NCBI GenBank assembly: GCA_017550745.1
Contig: JAFZOG010000040.1
Span: 1 to 64,000, forward strand
From: Clostridia bacterium
GTDB lineage: Bacteria > Bacillota > Clostridia > Christensenellales > Aristaeellaceae
Direction: 5' to 3'
Length of the DNA: 64,000 bases
The translations under genes and the position numbers were made by a program. The notes under the pieces were generated by a model that was not told the DNA's origin, did not search any database, and worked only from the letters and a program-made list of their open reading frames with translations. Shown piece by piece: positions 49,266 to 58,001 of the stretch (position 1 is its first letter; every line of letters begins with the position of its first letter).

Positions 49266-51218
49266 ATGAGCTTTGCCCGCAGCATCTTACGACCCGCAGC
49301 ATTTCTTATCTTGCTGTTCATCCTCGTCTTCTCGGTGTCCGCCTCGGCTTTTGCCGCGGAGGCTGATCCTGTAGTGTTTACCATGCGCATATCTCCGGAG
49401 CAGCTCAGCGAGCCGGGAGAGGTGGCCGTGTCCCTGACCGTGTCGAATCCTACCGCCGAGGATATGACCACCCCCGTTACCCTGTACGACCCGGACGGAA
49501 ACGTGGTCGCTTCCTTTGGGGACGGCGGCTCTTATGTGCTCACCGCCGGCGCTTCCCTCTCCTGGGAAGGCAAGTGGAGCGTGACGCAGGCGCAGCTGGA
49601 CGCGGGCTCAGTCACCTTTGAAGTGCGCTATCATCTGGAGGATGATTCCGGCGCGCTGGCCGAAATCGTCCGCCAGGCAAAGGCCGCCGTCAAGTTCCAG
49701 GGCGACCGGGCCAACCTGACCGTAAACCGCTCCATCACCCCCGAGGTGGTCCGCTCCGGCGGCCAGGTCTCCGTGTCTTATGAGTTGATCAACAGCGGCA
49801 ACGTGCAGCTGTCCGACATCAAGGTGCAGGAGAGCATCAGCAAGACCTCCAAAACCGTGAAGACCCTGGCGCCGGGAGACCGCACGACGGTGGAATTCAC
49901 CTCCCGCATCGGCAACGCCGACCTCAAGAGCAAAGCGGTCATCACGTATAAATCCGCGGGCCAGAGCAAAAACGAAACCGTTGATATCGAGGAAACGGTG
50001 ATCCCCCTCGCCAAGCCCAACCTGAAGCTCGAGCTTTCCAGCCCCTCCGACTCCGTGAACGTGGGCGAAAAAGCCACGCTGGTCATCACCTTTATCAATG
50101 AGGGCAACGTGGCCTATACGAACGTATCCGTCACCGACGCCAAGGCAGGAGAGCTGGTTACCGGCCTTTCCATTCCCGCGGGCGAGACCGTCACGCAGGA
50201 AAAACAGTTCATCCTGACCGAGCCTGTCACCTTTAAAGCCACGGCCACCCTGCCGGACAACACCGGCGAAACCAAGAAGCTGACCTCCAATGAGCTGCGT
50301 ATCGGCGTGTACGACCCGGAAAAGCAGCTGCTGTTGACGCTGAACCTGACGTCTGATCAGGACACGGTTTCCCGTCTGCCCGCGGATGTGAAATTCCACC
50401 TCAAGGTGACGAACAACAGCAATATCAAAGCGGAAAAAATCGCCATCTCCCATGGAAATACCGCCATCTACACCATCGCTTCCCTGGAGCCGGGCGCCAG
50501 CGTGACGCTGGACCGTGACGTGCGCATCCCGCAGGCGGGCCAGTTCCGCTTCACCGCCACACTCAAGGACTCCCTGAACAACGACGTGCGGTTTGAATCC
50601 AACACCATTCACATCTCTTATGCCCAGACCACGGCGGAACCCACCATGGTGCCCGTCGTGACCGTTGCGCCGCCGGAGTATGTGTCCAGCGCGCCTGTGG
50701 ATCCGCTGCTGACACAGGGCAGGGACGTGCTGCGGATGGTCATGCTGGGGCTGATGGGCATCTTCGGCGCCGCGCTGGTACTGTTTGCCATCAGTTCGCT
50801 GGTGCGCCTGAACAAATACCGCAAGTCAAAGGCCGCCTACGACCATCTCGACCTGGCCGAACGCCGCGATTATACCGAGCCCATGGAAGACGACTTCGAC
50901 GATGAAGACGCGGTGGAAACGCGTCAGGAAGAGCCGGATACCGTCGAGAAGGAAGATCTCAAACCGGATTACAATAATATAGACTTGAAAAAAGCGACGA
51001 TCCTGCCCCATGAAAAGCTGCTGCGGTCCGCGGCAGAGAGCGACGCGGCAAAAGCTCCCGCCCAGGAGGACATGCCCGCTGTGGATACCCAGGGCGCTTA
51101 CCGCGTGACCCGCGCCGCCAATGAAGTTCAGCCTGCCGTTTCCAGGCCGCAGGAACAGCCCGAAACCCAGGATTCCCACCGCCGCCGCCGCGCTTCCCGC
51201 AAGGTGGACGAAGAGTGA
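49266..51218 (+). CDS. Membrane-anchored surface protein with CARDB/DUF11-like repeats
   Basis: The 650-residue protein has a signal peptide (about 1-31). Four beta-sandwich repeats follow, three with the pattern of adhesion-type or NPCBM/CARDB domains (VSYELINSGNVQLSDIKV, VITFINEGNVAYTNVSV, FHLKVTNNSNIKAEKIAI). A transmembrane helix comes near 500-525 (VMLGLMGIFGAALVLFAISS), then a cytosolic acidic tail of about 120 residues. The tail has no enzyme motif. GGAAGGAGG upstream of ATG 49266 and the strong promoter suggest abundant production. Confidence 0.78.
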   Translation: MSFARSILRPAAFLILLFILVFSVSASAFAAEADPVVFTMRISPEQLSEPGEVAVSLTVSNPTAEDMTTPVTLYDPDGNVVASFGDGGSYVLTAGASLSWEGKWSVTQAQLDAGSVTFEVRYHLEDDSGALAEIVRQAKAAVKFQGDRANLTVNRSITPEVVRSGGQVSVSYELINSGNVQLSDIKVQESISKTSKTVKTLAPGDRTTVEFTSRIGNADLKSKAVITYKSAGQSKNETVDIEETVIPLAKPNLKLELSSPSDSVNVGEKATLVITFINEGNVAYTNVSVTDAKAGELVTGLSIPAGETVTQEKQFILTEPVTFKATATLPDNTGETKKLTSNELRIGVYDPEKQLLLTLNLTSDQDTVSRLPADVKFHLKVTNNSNIKAEKIAISHGNTAIYTIASLEPGASVTLDRDVRIPQAGQFRFTATLKDSLNNDVRFESNTIHISYAQTTAEPTMVPVVTVAPPEYVSSAPVDPLLTQGRDVLRMVMLGLMGIFGAALVLFAISSLVRLNKYRKSKAAYDHLDLAERRDYTEPMEDDFDDEDAVETRQEEPDTVEKEDLKPDYNNIDLKKATILPHEKLLRSAAESDAAKAPAQEDMPAVDTQGAYRVTRAANEVQPAVSRPQEQPETQDSHRRRRASRKVDEE

Positions 51219-51227
51219 ATATTTTAT

Positions 51228-51560
51228 AAACGGAGTGTGGAAATATGAAATCCCCACTCCGTTAGCGGGTGTCGAAAAAGTTTTTTCGACACCCTTCGAA
51301 TGAAAATGGAATCGGGATTCCCTTTTCATTCGATGCATCCATTTCCTGCAAAAATGGGTTTTCGACCTCCCAAGGAGGCCGAAAACCCTATTTTTGCGGT
51401 CGGAAATGGATAGCGGAAGCAGCTTTCAGCTGCTCCTCGGCGACGTACACGCCGCCGCCTGCGGATTGTTGATGAAGGGGTTGTGACCCCTTCATACTTC
51501 CCCAGAATACTTTGTCGACAGTCTGAAACGGAGTATGGAAATATGAAATCCACACTCCGT
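51228..51560. repeat. Hairpin-array repeat (copy 2) bounded by a duplicated hairpin
   Basis: Two copies of a 35-bp hairpin sequence (51228-51262 and 51526-51560; stem ACGGAGTGTGGA-type/CACTCCGT) bracket an array of further palindromes. These include GGGTGTCGAAAA/TTTTCGACACCC (51267-51294), GGTTTTCGACCTCC-type around 51357-51387, GCAGCTTTCAGCTGC-type near 51420 and TGAAGGGG/CCCCTTCA near 51473-51494. The stretch ending GCCGCCGCCTGCGGAT repeats part of the array at 16.9 kb. The right hairpin, followed by TTTTTATTTCTTTTTTT, is a probable terminator for the upstream gene. Confidence 0.75.
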
Positions 51561-51564
51561 ATTT

Positions 51565-52632
51565 TTATTTCTTTTTTTCGACGCTGTGGATCATTTCCAG
51601 CACCGGCAGCGTGCCGTCGGCGGGCGGCGAAGCTTTCAGATTGCGGATGAGGCTGTCCCTGTCCTTTTGCAGCGCCAGAATGGCTTCGTACAGCGTGTCG
51701 GCGGTCATATTCTCCTGGGCCAGCACATGGCACAGGCCGCGCTTACGGAAGGATTCAGCGTTCAATATCTGGTCGCCGCGGCTTGCTCCCTTGGGATAGG
51801 GCACCAGCAGCATGGGCTTATGCAGCGCCTGAAACTCGCAGATGGCATTGCTTCCCGCCCGGGAAAGCACCAGATCGGCGCAGGCCAGGGCGTCGGGCAG
51901 GTCGTCGGTGAGGAACTCAAACTGTTTATACCCCGGCAGGGTGTTCAGGCTTTCATCCAGGTTTCCCTTGCCCGTCAGGTGCAGCACATCCATGGTGTCC
52001 AGCAGCTTGGGCAGCGCTGCGCGAAGCGCTTCATTCACCCGCTGCGCGCCGATGGAGCCGCCCATCATGATCAGGATAGGCCGCTTGCCGGAAAAGCCGG
52101 ACAGCTTTAAGCCGCCCTCCCGGGTGCCGGAAAAAATCTGGGGCCGCATGGGCGTGCCGGTACACGCCGCCTTGTCCCCCAGGGCCTTGGCGCATTCCGG
52201 GAACGTGGTGGCGATGCGTCTGGCGAATTTCGAGGTGATTTTGTTGGCCAATCCGGGCGTCAGATCGCTTTCGTGGCACACCACGGGCACCCCGTGCAGC
52301 CACGCCCCGATCACCACCGGAACGGAAACGAACCCGCCCTTGGAAAAGCAAACGTCAGGCTTCAGTTTTCCCATCAGCCGCCCGGACTGGAACGCCCCCG
52401 CGACGACCCGGAAGGGATCGGTAAAATTCTTCCAGTCAAAATACCGGCGCAGCTTGCCGCTTTTGACCGCGTGATAGGTCACGCCGTCCAGGGTCATCAT
52501 TTTATGCTCGATGCCTTCCTCCGTGCCGATGTAATGCACGTCATAGCCTTCCCTGAGCAAATGCGGCAGAATGGCCAGATGGGGGGTCACATGCCCCGCC
52601 GTGCCGCCGCCGGTCAATACAATGCGCTTCAA
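51565..52632 (-). CDS. murG: MurG, lipid II synthase
   Basis: The 355-residue GT-B glycosyltransferase adds GlcNAc to lipid I on the inner face of the membrane, the last cytosolic step of peptidoglycan precursor synthesis. Signatures are GGGTAGHVTPHLA at the N-terminus (loop 1), the acceptor-side FSKGGFVSVPVVIGA and the donor-side MMGGSIGAQRVNEAL plus SRAGSNAICEFQAL. Length is normal. It stands alone rather than in a dcw cluster, with its own promoter. Confidence 0.95.
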   Translation of the reverse strand: MKRIVLTGGGTAGHVTPHLAILPHLLREGYDVHYIGTEEGIEHKMMTLDGVTYHAVKSGKLRRYFDWKNFTDPFRVVAGAFQSGRLMGKLKPDVCFSKGGFVSVPVVIGAWLHGVPVVCHESDLTPGLANKITSKFARRIATTFPECAKALGDKAACTGTPMRPQIFSGTREGGLKLSGFSGKRPILIMMGGSIGAQRVNEALRAALPKLLDTMDVLHLTGKGNLDESLNTLPGYKQFEFLTDDLPDALACADLVLSRAGSNAICEFQALHKPMLLVPYPKGASRGDQILNAESFRKRGLCHVLAQENMTADTLYEAILALQKDRDSLIRNLKASPPADGTLPVLEMIHSVEKKK

Positions 52633-52682
52633 CGCTTCTTTCCTCCCTGCCGCCCCGCCTGACGGATGGGGCTTCTGCTTAT

Positions 52683-52711
52683 ATTATATCAAAACGGGCC
52701 GGAAGATACAA
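52683..52711 (-). promoter_or_regulatory. Promoter of murG
   Basis: On the minus strand, TTGTAT (52711-52706), a 17-base spacer and a perfect TATAAT (52688-52683). Confidence 0.75.
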
Positions 52712-52768
52712 CACGCAAATAAAGCCGCCGCGTGGCATCAGCCAAACAGCAGCTTTCCATCGGCGCTG

Positions 52769-53044
52769 TCAGCCTTGCAGCCCGCGGGACTGGCGGTCCA
52801 TGTCCTCGATCACGATGTCGTGGATCTCGCCCAGGGTAGCGCAGTATTTCAGCACGTTCCAGGGCTCATTGCTGTGGAAATGGATTTTGATCAGCTCGTC
52901 GTCGCCTACCACCAGCAGGCAGTCGCCGGGCAGGTTTTCAATGAAGTAATCGCGGATCACGTCTTCGTCCAGGTCGTGGCCTTCAATGAGCAATTGGGTA
53001 TCGTAACGGGGATCGATCATGGCGGATGCCTCACTTTCTTTCAT
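52769..53044 (-). CDS. Stand-alone DAK/FakA C-terminal-like domain protein
   Basis: The 91-residue protein matches the C-terminal part of the DAK-like (DegV-associated, FakA/YloV) proteins: YDTQLLIEGHDLDEDVIRDYF, GDCLLVVGDDELIKIHFHSN and LGEIHDIVIEDMDRQ. The kinase (DAK2) domain itself is absent. In FakA this region takes part in binding the FakB fatty-acid carrier. Alone it may be a regulator or a remnant. The ATG has an AAAGAAAGTGAG context and the start is not certain. Confidence 0.75.
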   Translation of the reverse strand: MKESEASAMIDPRYDTQLLIEGHDLDEDVIRDYFIENLPGDCLLVVGDDELIKIHFHSNEPWNVLKYCATLGEIHDIVIEDMDRQSRGLQG

Positions 53045-53108
53045 TCAGCATGGATGCGTCAGGGGCTCGGCGTTTACACGATTCAGCAGCCTTCCGGGAA
53101 AGGCCGCA

Positions 53109-53951
53109 TCATGATCCGCTTTCCCCCGGCTCAATGCAGATCCTGGTTCTTCTCGCTTCTCCGGACAGGATCTTCTGGATGGGATTTCGGGCGTGGGAGA
53201 TGATGACCTCCACGCCGGTCTTTGCGCTGCGCAGGGCATATTCCAGCTTTGCCCCCGCGCCGTTGGCGCCCGCCCGGGAAGCGCCGACACAGTGGGCCTG
53301 CCATTCGTGGACGGCCGCTTCCAGCCTTTGCCCGTCCGGCGCGGTGATTTTCTTCACCAGCGTGGCGGGGTCCTTGGGATCGGCGTAAATACCGTCCGTG
53401 GAGGTAAGCAGGATCAGCTTCTTCGTTTGCACCAGCTCGGCGATGACCGCGGCGGTTTCGTCGTTGTCCACGCACTCCACCACCTGCGCGTCCGGGTTCC
53501 TGGACTGGAGGGTAGCCAGCTCCATCTTCCGGTTTTCCTCGTCGCTGACGCAGTCGTTGTAATTGATGATGGGAATGGCCCCCTGGGCCGCCGCCCGCTG
53601 CAAAAGCCCGAACAGGTGGGCGCGCTTCTGCGGGTCGTTGAAATGGTTGTGCTCCACCAGCACCTGGCGCACGCCGTATTCCGGCTTGATAAAGCGGCGG
53701 TAGTTCTCCATCAGGATGGCCTGGCCCTGGGCGGAATAGTCCGTCTTGTTCTGCTCCGGATCGCCGGTGAGGGTGCAGCCGGTGCGCTTGTAGTAGTCAA
53801 GCCGCCCGATTTCCGTGGCTCCGGAGGATACCAGCAGCATCCCGGGCCGCAGCTCGCTGCTGAGCCTGGCGAAAATGTTGTAGTCGATGTCGTTGTCTTC
53901 CCGGCGGATCAGCGCCATGGAACCGATTTTGATCACTAATTCAATGCCCAT
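53109..53951 (-). CDS. Glutamate-5-kinase-like amino acid kinase
   Basis: The 280-residue protein has the amino-acid kinase fold: N-terminal KIGSMAL, LLVSSGATEIGR, INYNDCVS and the C-terminal nucleotide loop LLTSTDGIYADPKD. It looks like ProB without the PUA domain, so it would phosphorylate glutamate in proline synthesis. No proA lies nearby, and the usual KxGSS start is altered to KIGSM, so another substrate is possible. ATG 53951 with AAGGAAA upstream is preferred over an ATG 39 bases earlier that has no ribosome binding site. Confidence 0.72.
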   Translation of the reverse strand: MGIELVIKIGSMALIRREDNDIDYNIFARLSSELRPGMLLVSSGATEIGRLDYYKRTGCTLTGDPEQNKTDYSAQGQAILMENYRRFIKPEYGVRQVLVEHNHFNDPQKRAHLFGLLQRAAAQGAIPIINYNDCVSDEENRKMELATLQSRNPDAQVVECVDNDETAAVIAELVQTKKLILLTSTDGIYADPKDPATLVKKITAPDGQRLEAAVHEWQAHCVGASRAGANGAGAKLEYALRSAKTGVEVIISHARNPIQKILSGEARRTRICIEPGESGS

Positions 53952-54001
53952 GCTTCTGTTTTCCTTCGATGAAATGTTTCTATCATTCACTTCAAGGAGA
54001 T

Positions 54002-54236
54002 TTTAGGTGAGTAAAGGGATGAGGGATTAGGCAGTAGGCAATAGGCAGTAGGAAAACCAACTTTGCTGTCATCCTGAGCCGCCACTATGCGGATGTGGCG
54101 AGCGAAGGACCTCCCTCGTTCTCTGTGAAGTTGCTTTTTACGAGGGAGGTTCTTCACACGCGCCATCTGTATAGGCGCGGCTCAGAATGACAGGTCGGGT
54201 TCCCTGCCCAAATCCCTAATCCCTTACTCACTTAAA
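54002..54236. repeat. Dispersed inverted-repeat element, copy R4 (about 235 bp)
   Basis: The left arm (54002-54028, TTTAGGTGAGTAAAGGGATG onward) and the right arm (54211-54236, ending CTTACTCACTTAAA) are inverted copies. The interior has TGTCATCCTGAGCCGCC and the opposing GGCTCAGAATGACA, as in R1, R2 and R5, plus two further inner hairpins (CGAGGGAGG and GCGCC arms). No coding sequence. Confidence 0.8.
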
Positions 54237-54260
54237 GTGCCTTTTTTTCACGTCAACTCG

Positions 54261-54860
54261 CTATAAAACTGCGCGTATAGCCGCCAGCAGGTCGCCGTAT
54301 TCCTCAAACGCGGGGAGCTCGGGATGGTCCTGCTTGATCTGCTCGGTGCTGCGGAACAGGAACCCCGCCTTGCTGGCCTGGATCATCGCCAGGTCGTTGT
54401 AGCTGTCGCCCGCGGCGATGGTATCAAAGCCCACGGTTTGCAGGGCCTTCACAGTGGCCAGCTTGGACTTTGCTACCCGCATATGATAGCCCGTCACCTC
54501 GCCGTCAGGGGCCACCTCCAGCGTGTTGCAGAAAATCGTGGGCCAGCCCAGCTTCTTCATGAGGGGAGAAGCGAACTGGGTAAAGGTGTCGCTCAGGATC
54601 AGCACCTGGGTCTCCTGGCGCAGCGCGTCCAGGAATTCCTTGGCGCCGGGCATGGGATCGACGGTCTCGATCACCTGTTTGATTTCGTTCAGGCCCAGGC
54701 CGTGCTCCTTCAGAATGCCGATGCGCCACTTCATCAGCTTATCATAGTCCGGCTCGTCCCGGGTGGTGCGTTTCAGTTCGGGGATGCCGCTTGCTTTGGA
54801 AAACGCGATCCAGATCTCCGGCACCAATACCCCCTCTAAATCCAAACAAACGATATTCAT
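54261..54860 (-). CDS. thrH: HAD phosphatase ThrH (phosphoserine phosphatase/homoserine phosphotransferase)
   Basis: The 199-residue HAD-family enzyme has motif I CLDLEGVLVPE, motif II LILSDTF, motif III Lys in RVAKSKLATV and motif IV AAGDSYNDLAMI. The sequence and length match ThrH, which dephosphorylates phosphoserine and can transfer phosphate to homoserine. It ends serine biosynthesis or links it to threonine synthesis. It starts four bases downstream of the AAA-protein stop, so the two may be co-transcribed. Confidence 0.9.
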   Translation of the reverse strand: MNIVCLDLEGVLVPEIWIAFSKASGIPELKRTTRDEPDYDKLMKWRIGILKEHGLGLNEIKQVIETVDPMPGAKEFLDALRQETQVLILSDTFTQFASPLMKKLGWPTIFCNTLEVAPDGEVTGYHMRVAKSKLATVKALQTVGFDTIAAGDSYNDLAMIQASKAGFLFRSTEQIKQDHPELPAFEEYGDLLAAIRAVL

Positions 54861-54864
54861 GATC

Positions 54865-55986
54865 TTATTCCTTTCCGGTTTCTTCTTTCTCCTTTGGCTT
54901 TTCGCCCGCCTCGGCCTTTTTATCCTCCAGGGCGGCGCGCAGATCCTCCGATTTGAGGCACATCAGGGTATCCTTGTTGATCTCTTCTTTCCCTGATGCC
55001 AGCCGGTCGGCCTGGGCGGCGATAGCGCGCTCAAACAGGTTGCGCACGCCGCGGGCATTGCCGAAGCTGTCCACGTTCCTGCTTTCGGTTTCCAGGATGC
55101 CCCGCAGGGTTTCCTCCGCGCCTTCGCCCAGCGTGTAGCCGCTCTTGCCGCAGCGCATGTTGAAGATGCCCACCATTTCGTCCACGGTGTAATCCGGGAA
55201 GAACATAAAGCGGTTGAAGCGGCTTTCCAGGCCGGGATTGGAATGAACGAACGCCTGCATCAGCTCCGTATATCCGGCCACGATCACCACCAGATCCTCC
55301 CGGTGATCCTCCATGGCCTTGAGCAGCGTGTCCACCGCCTCCTGGCCGTAGTCTGTGCTGCCGCGGTTGGTGAGGGCGTAGGCTTCGTCGATGAACAGCA
55401 CGCCGCCCATGGCCTTTTTGATCACCTCATCCGTTTTGATGGCTGTCTGGCCCACATAGCCCGCCACCAGCCCGGAACGGTCCACCTCCACCAGATGGCC
55501 CTTGGAAAGCACGCCCAGGCTCTTATAGATGCGGCTCATCAGCCGGGCCACCATGGTTTTGCCCGTGCCGGGATTGCCGGAAAACACCATGTGCAGCGAC
55601 AGGTCGGGCGTGGGCAGGCCGTGTTCCTTCCTGGCTTTGCAGATTTCGATCCAGTTCACCAGGCTGTCGACTTCGTCCTTGATGGTATTCAGGCCGATGT
55701 AGTCATGCAGCTCCTTTTTCAGGTCCTCTATGCTCTCGGCGGGGGTTTCCTCTTCTTCCTTTTTTTCTTCCTGCTTCTCTTGTGTTTTTACGGCCTGGGT
55801 CTTCGCTTCGGCAGGATTGAAATCCGCCGCCGGGAATGCAGGCGGCAGATTCGTTTCTCCCTCGCCGTCCTGCATTGATACGGGCTTAATGCCCCATAAA
55901 TCCTCGCTGAGCAGCTGCATCCGCTGGCGCAGCAGGCCCTGCATGATTTCATTTTGCATCTGGATGATTTCGTCTTTCCGATCCAT
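54865..55986 (-). CDS. AAA ATPase, CbxX/SpoVK-like
   Basis: The 373-residue protein has an N-terminal coiled region rich in Gln/Met and Glu/Lys (about 1-95), and one AAA+ domain (about 100-360). It shows Walker A GNPGTGKT, the pore-like loop SGLVAGYVGQTAIKTDEVI, Walker B GGVLFIDEAYAL and an arginine finger region NPGLESRFNRF. This is the CbxX/CfqX/SpoVK family of remodelling ATPases; in spore formers SpoVK acts in the mother cell. AAGGAG upstream supports ATG 55986; a longer in-frame start has no ribosome binding site. The tail is Lys/Glu-rich. Confidence 0.88.
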   Translation of the reverse strand: MDRKDEIIQMQNEIMQGLLRQRMQLLSEDLWGIKPVSMQDGEGETNLPPAFPAADFNPAEAKTQAVKTQEKQEEKKEEEETPAESIEDLKKELHDYIGLNTIKDEVDSLVNWIEICKARKEHGLPTPDLSLHMVFSGNPGTGKTMVARLMSRIYKSLGVLSKGHLVEVDRSGLVAGYVGQTAIKTDEVIKKAMGGVLFIDEAYALTNRGSTDYGQEAVDTLLKAMEDHREDLVVIVAGYTELMQAFVHSNPGLESRFNRFMFFPDYTVDEMVGIFNMRCGKSGYTLGEGAEETLRGILETESRNVDSFGNARGVRNLFERAIAAQADRLASGKEEINKDTLMCLKSEDLRAALEDKKAEAGEKPKEKEETGKE

Positions 55987-56041
55987 GCGCTCCCGCTCCT
56001 TTTCTTCCTTCGAAACGCCGGCGCCATTTCCGGCTTCATTT

Positions 56042-56070
56042 ATTGTACAGCGCTTTGCCGCTTTAATCAA
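56042..56070 (-). promoter_or_regulatory. Promoter of the AAA ATPase gene
   Basis: On the minus strand, TTGATT (56070-56065), a 17-base spacer and TACAAT (56047-56042). Confidence 0.65.
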
Positions 56071-56118
56071 GGCTTTCGGAGAAATTACGGCGATTTCGAA
56101 AAAAACAAAAAACCGGGG

Positions 56119-56147
56119 TTGACAAAATGATAATCTTAGTGTACTAT
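56119..56147 (+). promoter_or_regulatory. Promoter of the YtrA-ABC operon
   Basis: TTGACA (56119-56124), a 17-base spacer and TACTAT (56142-56147). Confidence 0.85.
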
Positions 56148-56168
56148 GTATATAGTTCACTAATGAAC
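56138..56168 (+). promoter_or_regulatory. Candidate YtrA-type operators
   Basis: A 24-bp palindrome (56138-56161), AGTGTACTAT facing ATAGTTCACT, covers the -10 box. A second one, GTTCA/TGAAC (56155-56168), overlaps its right half. They fit dimeric GntR/YtrA binding and autorepression. Confidence 0.7.
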
Positions 56169-56186
56169 ACGGAAGGAGGAGGGCAA

Positions 56187-56549
56187 ATGGAGTTTGACAC
56201 CACGCGGCCCATCTGGTTCCAGGTCATGAACGCGCTGGAAATGGACGTGGTCACCGGGGCCAGAAAGCCGGGAGAGAAGCTGCCTGGCGGACGGGATTTA
56301 GCCCTCGCCTACGGCATCAACCCCAACACGGCGGCCAGGGTGTACCAGGAGCTGGAAAAAGCGGGGCTGTGCGAAACCCGCCGGGGTATGGGTACCTTTG
56401 TGACGGGGAACGGGGAGAAAATCGCGGCGATCAGAGACGCAATGATTCAGCAAACGGCAGCGCAATTCCTGGAAAAAATGGCGCGGTTCGGCGTGCCGCC
56501 TGAGGACGCGGCCCGAATCATCTTAAAGGAGGAAAGCAAGGATGCTTGA
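56187..56549 (+). CDS. GntR-family regulator, YtrA subfamily
   Basis: The 120-residue protein has a GntR winged helix (about 8-75: PIWFQVMNALEMDVVTGARK, LPGGRDLALAYGINPNTAARVYQELEKAG, given in part) and only a short C-terminal dimerisation stretch. That is diagnostic of the YtrA subfamily, which controls ABC transporters in response to envelope stress. GGAAGGAGG lies upstream; the stop overlaps the ABC ATPase start by eight bases. The strong operator palindromes precede it. Confidence 0.9.
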   Translation: MEFDTTRPIWFQVMNALEMDVVTGARKPGEKLPGGRDLALAYGINPNTAARVYQELEKAGLCETRRGMGTFVTGNGEKIAAIRDAMIQQTAAQFLEKMARFGVPPEDAARIILKEESKDA

Positions 56550-57240
56550 AAGCAAAGAAGTAACCAAAATGTTTGGCTCCAAAACAGCGGTGGACCACAT
56601 CAGCATGACGCTGGAAAAGGGGCATATTTACGCCATGCTGGGCCCCAACGGCAGCGGCAAAACCACCTGGATGAAGCTGGCGGCGGGGCTGCTGAAGCCC
56701 ACCTACGGCATGGTGTGCTTCAACGGCGAGCCGGTGAGCATCGAAAGCCGGAAGCATGTGGCCTATATGTCCACGGAACCTTATTTCTACAACTGGATGA
56801 CGGTGAAGGATGTAGGAAAATATTACCAGGATTTCTTCGAGGATTTTTCCTATGACCGTTACCTGAACCTGCTCAAGCAGATGGAGCTGACGGAAAACCT
56901 GAAAACCAAGGCCCTGTCCTCCGGCATGATGGCGAAGCTGAAAATCGCCGTCACCATGGCCCGGGACGCGGACGTGTACATGCTGGACGAGCCCTTCAAC
57001 GGCATCGACCTGCTGGCCCGGGATGAGATCCGCGCCTGCATCGTGGGCTACGCCAACGAGGAAAAGCTGCTGCTTCTGTCCAGCCATCTGGTGGAGGAAA
57101 TGGAAGCCATCGCCGACCGGGCGGTGTTCATCAAGGAAGGCAAGCTGGTGGAGAACGTCGATCTGGAAGAGATGCGCACGCAGCAGGGCGTTTCCATGGC
57201 GGACCGTTACCGCCAAATCTACGGACATACGGAGGGCTGA
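56542..57240 (+). CDS. ABC transporter ATP-binding protein (YtrB-like)
   Basis: The 232-residue ATPase has Walker A GPNGSGKTT (about residues 34-42), Walker B VYMLDEPFNGID and the switch His in LLLSSHLVEE. The signature is unusual: ALSSGMMAKLKIA instead of LSGGQ. Such changes are common in small YtrB/DrrA-like exporters. It overlaps the YtrA gene and is followed four bases later by the permease gene. It probably exports or removes an envelope-active compound. Confidence 0.9.
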   Translation: MLESKEVTKMFGSKTAVDHISMTLEKGHIYAMLGPNGSGKTTWMKLAAGLLKPTYGMVCFNGEPVSIESRKHVAYMSTEPYFYNWMTVKDVGKYYQDFFEDFSYDRYLNLLKQMELTENLKTKALSSGMMAKLKIAVTMARDADVYMLDEPFNGIDLLARDEIRACIVGYANEEKLLLLSSHLVEEMEAIADRAVFIKEGKLVENVDLEEMRTQQGVSMADRYRQIYGHTEG

Positions 57241-57244
57241 AGCC

Positions 57245-57991
57245 ATGTTCAAGCTGATGAAATATGAGTTCCGGAAAACCTGGATCACCAAGCTGATTGT
57301 GCTTGGCATCACCGCCGCGGCGGAAGCGGCGTTTTTGATCAATCTGTATACGAACAATGAAAACAGCCTGGCCGCTTCCATCGGCATCCTGACGCTGATC
57401 GCCATTTTCGGCATCCTGGTGATCGGCCTGCAGAGCGTGATCACCCTGCACCGGGACATGAACACCAAGCAGGGCTACATGCTGTTCATGACGCCCAACA
57501 GCTGCTACAAAATCTTAGGCGCGAAGGTGCTGGAAAACGGCCTGTCCATTCTGGTGGGCGGCGCGTTCTTCTTCGGCCTCGGCGCGCTGGACGTTACGCT
57601 GCTCTTTGCCAAGGAAGGCCAGCTGAACCAGATTTGGGAGATGGTTCAGGAAGTGCTCCGCACATTCAACGAGCAAATCCCCCTGACCGCGGACGCGCTG
57701 GCGGCATTTACCTTCAATCTGCTGACGAGCTGGATCTGTACTGTCGTGACCGCTTACCTGGCGGATGTCATCAGCTCCGCGCTGCTGAACGGCAAATCCT
57801 TTAACGGCATTATCAGCTTCGTGATCTTCCTGGCGCTGAGCTGGGGCACCGAATGGCTGAACGGCATCTCCACAAGGAATATCCAGGATGTGATTACATC
57901 CTTGGTCATACAGGGAGGAATTTCGCTGCTGACAGCCGCGGTGATGTACGTCGTCACCGCCCAGATCATGGAAAAGAAACTGAGCGTGTGA
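57245..57991 (+). CDS. ABC transporter permease of the YtrA operon
   Basis: The 248-residue membrane protein has about six helices. The N-terminal MKYEFRKTW motif is typical of ABC-2 type permeases. A hydrophilic segment around residues 80-90 (MNTKQGYMLFMTPNSCYKIL) is seen in lantibiotic/multidrug ABC-2 members. It partners with the ATPase encoded just upstream. A terminator follows directly. Confidence 0.83.
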   Translation: MFKLMKYEFRKTWITKLIVLGITAAAEAAFLINLYTNNENSLAASIGILTLIAIFGILVIGLQSVITLHRDMNTKQGYMLFMTPNSCYKILGAKVLENGLSILVGGAFFFGLGALDVTLLFAKEGQLNQIWEMVQEVLRTFNEQIPLTADALAAFTFNLLTSWICTVVTAYLADVISSALLNGKSFNGIISFVIFLALSWGTEWLNGISTRNIQDVITSLVIQGGISLLTAAVMYVVTAQIMEKKLSV

Positions 57992-58001
57992 GCCTCAAAG
58001 A

